Notes under the pieces: model-generated
What the model was told of the DNA's origin: nothing
Database searches by the model: none
Seen by the model: the letters and a program-made list of their open reading frames with translations, nothing else
Made by a program: the position numbers and the translations under genes
Part shown: piece after piece, positions 47,501 through 59,500 of the stretch
Numbering within the stretch: position 1 is the stretch's first letter
Layout of the letters: every line of letters begins with the position of its first letter
DNA from: Pyrrhosoma nymphula
Lineage: Eukaryota; Arthropoda; Insecta; Odonata; Coenagrionidae
Length of the DNA stretch: 64,000 bases
Assembly (NCBI GenBank): GCA_963573305.1
Contig: OY754332.1
Coordinates: 138,501,977-138,565,976, forward strand
Direction of reading: 5' to 3'

Positions 47501-50500
47501 ATCAACTATTACGACTCATCGCACCCAATCTCTCACAATTTTTTAAGGTAATAAGTGCCACTTCTTGAATTGATGGTAAAGGTGATAAAGAGGAAGGAAG
47601 ATATGCTGATTGTTTGCAACGTGATATCAATGAATCATTTTAATGATAATATCATATTTTTGAAAATTATAACATGTTTAAATTTTAAAATAATAATTAT
47701 ATTTTATTTATCTTTATCAGTTTCATACATATGGACTATCTATTTAATGTCAATTAAGAATATCACGGATATTACAACTTGGATATCTATGTCACGTTAT
47801 TTTTACAACTCATCGTGGATGTTGCAAATAGGATGTCTATGTAACGTTATTTTTACAACTCATCGTGGATGTTACAAATAGAATATCTATGTAACGTTGT
47901 CAAAATATCCATCGTGTAATAGCAACGTCTTTTTGGATAAATCAACCTTATTTAGATATCCGATGGATATCCTCTGCTGCTTGGGTATGGATATTTCGAT
48001 GTAATATCCATAGAATGTCCACATAATGTTACAGGTTGGACCTAACGTCTTTTGGATATTGGTAACCATTTATGGATATCAATACAACATTGTCTGCTAC
48101 TTGGGAACTTTGTGAAATGTTTTTAAAATATTAAGTATATTAAACATTGTAAAAAAATTTTATAAATATTTTAACGATGATTAAAAAAAATTTTAAAATT
48201 ATTTTAACAATGTTTAAAAAATATTTTTAACAATGTTTCTAGGTTTAACAACAAAGTAACAATGTTTAATAACTATAGCCTTAATTTCAACATCACATTC
48301 TAGATCATTCCTGCTCATGACATTTATGGATTGTCAATCTCGCATATGCCTACGTCATATACTACTCACAACTAAAGTAAGCGATCCGAGAAAGTTGTAT
48401 TAATGGAAACCTATAGGTTTCCATTAATATATGTTTCCATTAACATATATGTTGCCACATTAAATGAATATAAAGTCAATATTAATTAGAATAAACAATA
48501 TTTTTTACAATTGCCACACGTTTTTTACAATTCAATGAAGATGTAACTTAATTGCGGAAATGTTACGAACGTGAATATACATGTATAATCAATGTTACGA
48601 ATGTGGAAATGAAAAAACTGATGAATGTACCAATAAAAGCATAACAGTAATTTAGTGTACAGCGGAAATTAATTACAAAAAGCTATCAATGATAAGTTGC
48701 AGAACCCAAGTCTCTCCGATTCGTTTCAAAGCTTCCCATTTATGCCTAATTTTCGGTCGAAGAATGAACCACAGGCTAAACATATTACTATGTATCAAGA
48801 ATATATTTCATGAAATATATTCATATAATTATAGGTTTTTTAAAATTATTTCAACATCATTTCTAAATAATTTTTAATTTGTTTAAAATAGTTTTAAAAA
48901 TATTTTAAAATCATTTTTAAAATATTTTTAAAAAATATGGGGAAATGTTTGAGTTCCTATTGTCAAATTACTATAGGAATAGGGCATTTTCACTAGGGAG
49001 GTACTAATAAAAATACTATAATAGTGACTTATCAATAGGTACTGTTTGTACTAATAAAATGTATTACAGTAATAATTATTATTGTACTTATTTTGGGGGA
49101 GTATAATAAAATACTAGAACAAATTAACAAATAAATAAACGTAAAAAGCTAGTGATTAGAATGAAAAAATAAGTTTAAATAGCAGGCATAACATTATTAA
49201 CGTAAATTAACGAGTATTATTTTATATTTTATGCGATGATATATACAGTTGTTTTGGCCTGTATTAACTATACAATTCGAAACATTTTTAAAACATTGTA
49301 AAACATTTTTTTTGCAATATTTAATTTAATTTAATAATTGCTTTCTTTAAAATATGTTTAAAACATTGCCAAAATATTATGTTTAAAAAGTTTTTTGTAA
49401 TGTTGAAAAATATTTTTATAAGATTGCTAATATATTTTTGTGCTACTAGGGAAGTGCTCAGGCGATGAAATAATTCACAATATATAGTTACATGAAACTT
49501 TCATTGGAATTTTCTATTTGAGCTCTAAAATAGATTGTGCAGAAGATATTATGAATATTTCCCAAAATTTTCAGTTTTTTCAGTAATGTATGTTGAAGAA
49601 CTTGAGGAAGCATCAATTGAATATCATCTTTCAAATGTAATGAAGATGAACTTCTACTCATGGAAGTGCATACGGATGAGACGCTATAATAGAAATACAC
49701 CATAAGTGCCTAGTGATTTCACTTAAGGGGTAAGGTTACGATTTGAATCGACCAAAATATCGGCCCCCCTTGTTTCGTTCAAGCATCGGCCGCATCAACC
49801 CATTGTTGGCTGCGGAGGCCCACCCCCTCTCCCACTAGTGAAAGCCACCTGGGTCGAAGTGAAGTTGGGCGGGGGTAGATAATTATAATTAAGGCGAAAG
49901 AGTTACTCCATTCTCTTTCTCACTGAATGAGTCGCGCGCAGATGAATTTCGTCGTGCTTAGGAATTCGAGAGGAAGAACTTATTTGATTGAGCGAGAGGG
50001 GTCGTTTGGGAAAACCCGGTATTGATAATTTACCATTCATCACGATAAGCTAAATCGAGCCTCGTGTTACTTGTAATAATCATTTGTCTTCACAATACGA
50101 ATGAGTGAATGGAGTTATGCCTCTATTCGAATAACGGATGGAGGTGGATTTCCATTTAAATCTCGTGAGCAGCAATTTCTCCACACATATCGCTACTTGC
50201 AGGCCATCGTTCAACTTTCACCTCACTTACGAATTATTCGTAAAAAGGTATTAGTTCTTAAGTTACGCAAGTAAGCATTACCCAGTGATAATTGCAACAT
50301 CCGTTGTTTACGTAAGTTGAAGGAACGATCTTCTCGGGTGACTCCCATAACGCTATCGCCGACTGTCATGCACACATGAATGTCGTCTTGTCCAAGAATT
50401 AGCGGTGATGTTTTTTCATCTTAAGCGAGAGGGCTCGTGATCCAAGCGATATCTCAATCGTCAAAACTAAGGAGCCTGTCATTCACTTCGGACATAAGTA

Positions 50501-53500
50501 TCAATACGATTCCTTATATGCACATAAATATATAAGAAAGTAAAATGTCCTTATAATTGAATGAAAATTTCGATATATCGTAATCACTCAGCGACTGAAA
50601 GCGAAATTTCGGCATCAACTCGTAGATACCTGACCGGAAAAAAATTTCAGGTCATGCATTTTGCCTCTTTGATATCCTAAAAAATGAGCAACAAGTGCAC
50701 CATGGCGTCATTAGCGTGCATTAGCATTAGGCGAACCTTTGTGCGCACTGAGCAATAAACAACTGACTACCTTTTAAGTGATACTGCCTAGGGAGGTGTG
50801 GGAGGGGCAATTTAGGGTGATTACAAAATTGGAAATTTTCGAAATGTTGAGCAGCTTAATCGGCTCCTGGTTCCAATCCGGTAAAAAAGAAATGGGAAAA
50901 AATTTGGGCTCGATCGGAAAACGTAAAGGTGTCGCGCAACGGCTTCAAATTATGGAAAAGAGCGATTACCCTGGTAATAAATACATATTTGCCTAACTGA
51001 CAGGGGCATGGCGGTCGCATGGGTGGGTTATTCACACGGGAGATGGTTCCACTATGTTCCAGCAGTTGTATGACACCAATTACGCCTTCGCCCGATGTGG
51101 GAGAGCGGGAGGGGTAATAGCGACTTTTCGGTCTTCTTTGCCGTGGGTAGGGACGCTGTACATTATTGGGAGCATGGGAACGGCAACAAAAATGTTCATA
51201 TTGAAAAAAATTTTCGTTAACGATTATCACACAAACCAAATGTCACCCGGAATTTTCTACAGCATTTTTATCATATCTTTTCCTATGCTCAGCTACAACT
51301 GCTAACAAATATTGCCTGTGCTGTTCATCTTTGGTTATGTAGGTAATTTCCCGTAAGGAACTTCGTTATCAAAGCAACCCCTCTTTCAGCCGCGTAATTT
51401 TTCTAATCTAATATTTTGAACTATTTGCAGTCCTGCCAGATAATTTTGATTTTTCATCCACAAATTTGGATCCAGCATTAAAAATGATTAATCAATGCCA
51501 AGGGAGTCAAAGAATTTGCTGTTGTTAGAGTTAAAAAAATCAGATAGTCTCAAAGAAGCCACTTTCTCACTACGGAGGAGATACGCCTTTGCCTGGGGAC
51601 TCTCCTGCCCTTCCCTCTCGTTACTTTTTTCACCATTTCTCGTTTTTCATGCAATGTAACATTTGGATAAAACAGCGAGCCCCACAAGAACTTCAGACAA
51701 GTGCCACAAATTTGCTGCAAATTTTTCATAGGCTACCTTCCAGTGATCGCCACTTTTTTCTTCTGAGCTAAAACTTGTAAGAACTGAAGGTCAGCGCGGC
51801 GCCTACGCTGCAAAAGGTGCTCGGTACCAAACCGGCACATAGTACGTAATGAAAACGCACACACGGAAAAAGACGCACTCGAGCTTAGAAGTCAAATTAA
51901 ATTGTTTGCTGAAGATCCAAATTTTAATGCAATACACAATGCCTTAGCCATCTACCGAGCTTTATGGATTGCACCTGGCTTCTTGAACGAATAGACAGCT
52001 TTCCCTGGAACGACACCGCCAAGGAACATGATAGTCTGCTCCAGAAGCCCCTTATAATCCCCACGTGGATGTTTGATCTGGAAACAATAGACGAAATAAA
52101 ATTTCAATAAACGAGTGACATTAATAAGAACGGCAGTGCGAACTTAACGTGAACTTGCAACGGTACTTAACTTCTTGGATGAAGAATTTAAGAACTTAGT
52201 CGGCGTTGGGAATTTCCTCTGGGGGCGTTAAGACGCTGCTGTGTCTTAGATTTATGTAAATATTCAGAAAAAAAGGATGAATGAAAGAAATTCAAATTAA
52301 TGTACTTCAATAAATGACTTATTGACACATAAAAGGAAGCTTAATTATATTTCGTCCAGGCGGCTCTAAAACTGCTGAAATAGGGGCATTCTGGAGTGTT
52401 GAAGTTCCCAACGAAATTTGCAATTACTGCGACGAGGACTAGCTCAAACATGTGCTGGCGGCACATAAACTTCAACAGTTCAATGCCGAGTGCGCCTTCC
52501 AGCAGCTTAAGTCCCCCGATGTGCTCGTCAGTGTTCACGCTAGCAGTATCGCAGCAGACCTCACGCACTTTGCAAACAACTTGCCATTCCTCCAGTAATT
52601 TGAAAATGCTATCGCATGCTGCACGTCCTGTCCCTGATTCGAACTCTGGGACGCCAAGCGGTGTCTCTACGTGCACACCGGACAAGATGACGGGAAGTCT
52701 TCTCGCAAGCCTTCCCCTGTAACAAGAAGGAATATGATGACGTGTGGAAACGGGTGGCAAAATTCGTCACTGGAATTATAACATTATTAGCTTACCTTTG
52801 TTGCTCGTCAAAAACTTCCCATCAAGGTGAACCTCAAATGGCCCAGGAGTGTCCTGGAACGCATTTTTATTTTTCGTGAACATTCCAGTTCGGTTTTCTA
52901 TACGATGTTTGCGCACTGAACTGTAGCCTCCGAAAATTTAAAGATTGTTTTTATCAATCCCAAGAGCGTCTGCAGTTGCTTTTGCTGTGGCAGTTATGAT
53001 ATGGGCAGCGCTCCGGTGACTTGTCTGGGTCCTATCTAATGCGGAAGTAATCTCTTTCTCTAAAAGCAGTCTTATTCGCATCCTCACAGCGCCTTGGGTT
53101 GTAGGCTTAAACTGCATGAATGACATATTAAGTTGAACATTCAAGCGAAATTCTACAAAATGACAATATGTGCTTTAATTTTCTCACCCTTATCCTTGAA
53201 ACCGTCGTTGGTAAACGATTTTTCATGACTCTCGGTGTATAAATGTTTCACCTCCAATTTTCCCAATAGCTGAGCGATCTCTTCTTCACTCCTCCTTTTC
53301 CGTGCCCCAGCTGAATTGGATCGTTGCACTTTACCGTCCTCGCGCTTAGCAGTATCCTAGTCAACACCGCTCATATAACCGATGTGGTTATCCTTCATGA
53401 ACTTTTAGAACAATCGATCCTCTTCTAGCTTTATCATATCCATGGCATTAATATGGCCAATATCAAAAGTATTGGCTAGATCAGTCATTAACTCATTGCG

Positions 53501-56500
53501 CTGCGTCTCATAAGTTTCCACCATGCGTGGTTTGTCTTTCTTGAGACATAAAAAGCGGTTGTAAATGCGCACGAGAATCGTCGTAGCATTCATTACCTCT
53601 TATATAGGAATGCCTGCTTTTTTATAGAAAACCTAAAGTTTAAAAATGGTCGGCCTGGCACTTACAGAAACAGTTTTCTTCTCATTTTCACGAAGGTGTT
53701 TGAAATGCTGTAAGGACTGGCGAAGGGCTCGGAGCTATGGACACGCAATATCCTGGATGGGGCCCACATTTAGCCAATGTGATGGGCTCTGCCTCGTCTT
53801 CTTGCTCATGACGCCGGAGAGAAAATCGGTTTGCTGGAGTCACTTACTGGTTTGAGCGCACGAAGGGAAACTAGTTTCTCTCGCAAAATGTAGCAACTTC
53901 GGTGTGGGTAGCCGTACGCGAAGTCCCCCACCCCCGAACACCGCCGCTGTAAATCATCTACATTGTAGGTCCGCGAACTTCAGGATACATCTCGACTAGA
54001 AAACAGTGTAGTCCCGGCCCATGCTCCCAATGTACAGCGTCCCTACCCACGTCAAAGAAGACCATAAAGTCGCTATTACCCCTCCCTCTGCCGTACCCCC
54101 AAAACGGGCGAAGACGTAATTGGTGTCATACCACTGCTGGAACACTGTGGAACCATCTCCCGTGTGAAACACCCACCCACGCGACCGCCATGCCCCTGGA
54201 TGTTAGGCAAATGTGTGTTTGTTACCAGAAAAATCACTCTTTTCCATAATTTGAAGCCGTTGCGCGACCCCTGTACGTTGTCCGATCGAGCCCAAATTTT
54301 TTCCCCTTTCTTTTTTACCGGATTGGAACCAGAAGCCGGTCAGCATTTCGAAAACTTCCAACTTTGTAATCACCCTATAGGGGCATGCGGGGGAATTAGC
54401 AGTCAATGCCTTTCGAAGGACGGGACCCCCGGATGATCCCGGGTGTTGTCAAGGAATCACCCAAGCCATAATACGAGCTGAGAGAGAGAGGGAAGAAACT
54501 GTAAGCTTCTCATAATCACGTATTTATTTACCAGATTTACCACCGTCATCGCGAAGCGAACCCGAAAAGAGTATCCAATGTCGTCAGGGGTGGGGGGAGA
54601 GTGAGCTACGTGGTGTACCGAAAGAAGTCGCCTGAATCGGAGGCCCAGGATGTCGTTGGCGCTGCCATAGCAGCAGAGCGTCGATGAAGAGGCACGACAT
54701 GGTTCACGCGTTACACGATTGCTTCAATTGAATCGAAAATACTCTCATGAGATAGGTTTGAATTCAAATATTCAGGATCATTTCAGGTTATAGACATTTT
54801 TAGCCCACGTAGTCAATTGCAGACTCCATCCTGAGCCAAAATTAACCATTTTTTTCTTTGATTTTGGCTTAATATACGCATTTATTTATTCAATATGGTT
54901 GAAATCACATATATTTAAAATAACTTCCTACATAGCCCTATTTTTACTACATCGAATCGTGAAAACCTTAGTTTTGTATCTTTCAGCAATCATCGCAGAA
55001 CTTAAAATTCCGACAGTCTGCTAAAGCATTTTTCAGCGAGGTATCCTTTCCCCTTTAACCTCTCGTACCCATGCGTGAAGTTGAACTGCAGGCATTAGGT
55101 AGGACATATCTGTTATATAATGACATACACTGACTAAAAATAAAAGTCTCTAAGTTTAATCTGAAACAGTTCAGAAGTTTAAAGGTTAGTATTTCATGAG
55201 AGGGAACCAATGTCACATTTTTTTAGTCTTGAGTAGCTGGAAACAAATCTTAATAATTGCAGCTCTATTGAAGTATTTGACTAAAGAATGTTTAAAATGA
55301 AGCTTCACGTTACTGAAATCTTCTGATCATCTAAGAAATGAGTTGCTTGTATCATAGAGGATTGTGAGAGTGATTTGATGGAATTATAAAGAAAATAAGA
55401 GCAAGGACGTATAAAAAAGAACAAACTTCACCAATTCAAAGAACTGCGGAACTGGCCGCGTAGTAACTTTAACGGAGTCACCCGCTGATGGTCACACAAT
55501 TGTGTGAAATTCACAGTGGAAAAATCATTCGCCTGGACTGGGATTCGAACCCAGCCCCCCCGATTTCGCGCCGACTGCTTTATCAGTGAGCAATCGGCGC
55601 GAAATCGGGGGGTCTGGGTTCGAATCCCAGTCCAGGCGAATGATTTTTTCACTGTGAATTTCACACAATTGTGAAACTTCACCAATTTCAGTCCAAAGCT
55701 TCAGATTGAAACAAAGTGAAAGTTCAGATTGGTAATATTAGTTGTGATACTTATAAAACCTTCTTCAAGAAAAAACACAAAAAGGTATTTTAAAGTAGAA
55801 AATAGCAGCTATTGATAAATAAAATCATTTAGAAGAAGAAATAAAAAATCAACATGCATTGGAGAAGATGAGAAAATGAAAACAAATTTATCAAAAGGAA
55901 ATTGCGAAGGAGTAATTATTTTTAATTCGTATAGCCGGAAAATTGATTTTTGATTCAAGGATGTGAAAAAAATTAAGAGAACTGCTCGAATGTTTCCCTG
56001 GATGCAGATGGCATAGTAGAGAGAGAGCACTCAAAAATAGTCAGTTGAGGGAAATAAAATCTACGAACAGTGATTAACACCAGGCTGATAGCCACGATCT
56101 AGTCCCCCTTGCCTCTTGCGAAGTGACACCTCAGCACATGTGCTAGAATGAAAGGGTTATGCAGGTACACAGTTTGAAAAGGATAGAAAAACTAATGAGA
56201 AATAAAACCAATTAAGTAAAAACACTTACCACTAGTCTTTGTTTTGCAAGGTACACATTATGGATGCTGCCACTTATAGTAACAGTACTTTTTTTAATTG
56301 GGGGGAGATTTGGGTCAGCTGCATCAGGAAATATTATTACTGTTGATGTCTGCATCATTATTGTCTTGAGATTGCAACTACTTACACCCCTCACAATTGA
56401 ATGATGGTGTGGAGATATTTCCATGGTCATTTGTACAGGAACTTCGCCCTTTAAAAAAAGGAAGAAGCTAAGTAAGTATGCATAAATAAAAAACATTATG

Positions 56501-59500
56501 GCAAGGGTGATATAAATTAATGATAATAAATAAGGGTTAATAAAATTAATACTCGTAATCTAATACCTCATATGCCATACACAAAATTCTTAAACTCATA
56601 TTACTTCACATTTTTATCGATCCAAAGGCATATCTACTATCCAAAGGACAAGTCAAGAGTACAATTTTAGAATATTATTCCAATTTTAAAGGGACATTCA
56701 TTCATTGAGATATTCCTGAATATAAAAAAAACAATTGGAGAGCAATTAGGTACATGAAAAATCCATTTGTTATTTTTTTTTTCAAATTTGTAATATCTTG
56801 TCGTGTGTTGTGCTTCACCATATGGAGTTGCGGAAGTACTATCACATGTCTTCCCTGATAGTCAGGAGAGGCCTGTTACATAGGCCTCTAGGTCATAGAA
56901 AGAAACTACTCACAAATTCACCAAGAAGCTCTTGCAATTATGTTTGCTGTATTTAAGATTAGATCTGCTGCAAAACATCGATGTTTTGTAGCAGAAAGTT
57001 CCTTAGAGTTGGTCACCGACCACAAGCCCACAGTAAGAATATTTTAAGCGAATAAACCTTTATCAGATATGTTACACCATAGAACGTTGCGGCGGTCTTT
57101 CCAACTGAGGGCATATGATTTTGTGCTCACATATCGGCCTGGCAAGAAGCATGCAAATTATGATTTTTCAAGCATATCTTCAGGACGTGGAGGAAGGATT
57201 AGGCAGTGAGACAATACTTCCTGATCCTGCTGGTTTACTGCTGCCAGAGGCGGCCCCAGCTGGCTCTCTCCTAACAGCATAGGCTATTGAATGGGCCACA
57301 GGAAAAGATAGGGCTCTTCGGGAAGTACATACAAGAGGGGCTGCTCCGCGGGTGAGAGATGGTTCTAGAGAGCCAGAGGAAACCTTCACAGTGCTTAAGT
57401 ACTGCATTATGAGGGGTAGTAGAATGGTAGTTCCTTCAAAACTGAGACCGCAGTGCTGCAGCTGCTGCACAACGTGTACCAAGGTGTAGTCCGCACTAAG
57501 GCATTGGCCCGGAGCTGTTTGATGGCCAAAGATTGACAAGGAGATTGAAGAATGGGTGCTATCCTGTCCCAGTTGGTGTGAGACCAGGCCTAATCCAAGA
57601 TAGGCTTCTGTCATCCCTTGGAATGTTCCTGAGAAGCCATGGTCTCGACTACATCTTGACTATGCTGGCTCAATTAATGGTTATACACCTTTTTAATTGT
57701 TATTGATGTTTTCTCCAATGGGGTGGAGATGGCAGAGACGATAGGCTCCATGAACGTCAGTAAAACAGTGAACTTTTAGAGGTGGTGGTTTGCAACCCAT
57801 GGGATTCCTGATCACCTGGTAACTGATGATGGACCAGCCTTTAAGGAGTTCAGGCAGTTCGTGAGAGCCAATGATGTACAGTGAAATTTCCCCGAATGCC
57901 GGGGCTACGTTCCACGATCATGACGCGTCGCACGAATCCGCGTCGGAGAAAGCATTAGTCTTATCGAAATTAGGGGGTTATATTCCAAGGTGGAAAAAAA
58001 TACTCCTTGCAGGACCTTTTTCCATTAATATGACGTGTTTGCATTTATTTATTTAAGATACGATAGTTCACAGCGCTTAAAGATTTAAAACAGTATATTA
58101 TCGCACACACAAATCATTTAGCCATAAAATAGTATCGAAGTTCCAAGATTTAACGTGATTTTACAATATGGTGTATACGTCAAATTAATTTTATAAATGT
58201 GCACGATACATTTTTTCCACTAATAATACTAATGAATATATACTGTAGATAATTTAAGTCTCTTCATAGAACTGGAAAAATGATAATACAATGAATAACA
58301 TAAGAATTCCCTAAAAACGTCTTGATTTCCATTGGTGTTATATCTAACGATTGGCTTCGGAGCCGTTTCAGCCCGTACGCCGTTAGGTTGTTCGATATCA
58401 GCTGTAGATTAGCAACAGTGGCGGGTTAAGATCGTTGTTTGGGAGTGGGGGGGGGGGTTTGAATTGCTACTTCCCGGGAGTCTGTGGGGTCATGGTATAC
58501 CTTATGACCACCATTTTTCCTATTTTACCAGGAATGACAGGGGGCGGCCAATCCCCTCACCCCCCTTAATCCATCACTTGTTTGCAATAACTGAAAGGGT
58601 AAGTGCTTAATTTATTTTCGATGATGTTTATTTGACTCTTTTTTGTTTATGATCTATAGATTTTTAATGAATCTACAATTAAACTCCCGTAAATTAAATG
58701 GTCCACTCCTGGTCTGGCGATTCCGATGAGTTCGGATCTTGACTGCTGGAGTGCAAGTTGGTGGGAATAACTTCGTGGTCGGAAGCTGCTTCGGCTTTTT
58801 CAACTCCCTAAGGAGTTCCACATTGGGCAAAAAGGCTGCATAGAGACATCTCTAGAATGCAAAGCTCCTTTCAACTGTTGCATCAAATTCCAATGGTACT
58901 TGCTTCAAATGTTCTGCCTGCTGCAAAACATTTTCCAGAAGCGCAGCCGTTAACTTGGGCTTTTCAGGCTCCGAATCACCATCTTAATTTTCATCTTCAC
59001 TCGAAGACTATGCCCTTCAATTCATTAACGGTCAATTCCTCTTCAGGAGACTTAAGCAATTCTTCTACCGCATTTTCTTCTTATGTCTTGAAACCCCTCG
59101 CCTCCAGTTATGGCGATATTAATTATTTCTCGGAAGTCCTCGGTATTATCTGGGAAGCTTCGGAAGTCGCGATCAACATCAGGCCTTTTCAATGGCCGTT
59201 CGCCTATTAAATGGCAATAAAGAAGGGATTTACTTCTTATAATAGATCCATTCAAAGGAGCATGGTTTTGCACCTGATTTTCTATATGTACCTACAAATG
59301 TTCAAAAGTTTTATCTTTTTCTCCACTCGCGCGTTTAGCCTACGACAGGCGAGGTACCTACTTGCAGATGCACCGGAAATAGCACTGGGACGAATTTTTC
59401 CTTCAGTCTTCGATTAAGTCATTACCGTCGACATGTTGACACCGTAATGTCGTGCTTACGGTGAAATTCCCTCCCTAAGTGTACTTACAATTTTAATTTA

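Larger units (their letters stand above)
46708..49451. mobile_element. Outer TIR element (CCCTAGTAGCACAAAAATAT ends)
   Basis: The left end CCCTAGTAGCACAAAAATAT and the complement of the right end (49451 backwards) are identical over about 20 bp and remain A/T-rich and similar afterwards. No transposase is seen; the interior is composed of AACATTTTTAAAA words. It contains a second element with related ends at 46858-48105. A target duplication could not be fixed. Confidence 0.75.
50810..54378 (-). mobile_element. DNA transposon with about 360-bp TIRs and a decayed transposase
   Basis: The left repeat (50810-51180) and right repeat (54020-54378) are inverted copies over about 360 bp: both contain AGGGTGATTACAAA, AATTTGGGCTCGATCGG, GGCTTCAAATTATGGAAAA, GACACCAATTACG and TAGGGACGCTGTACATT words. 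AGGGGCA flanks both ends (50803-50809 and 54379-54385) as a likely 7-bp target duplication. A minus-strand transposase relic lies between. The superfamily cannot be named by eye; long TIRs and a 7-bp duplication fit several less-known superfamilies. Confidence 0.85.

Noticed and set aside
50778..50996. Similar 72- and 67-codon frames at 50778-50996 (plus) and 54203-54406 (minus), as a duplicated small gene
   Set aside because: They are two ends of one transposon; the similarity is due to the terminal inverted repeats.
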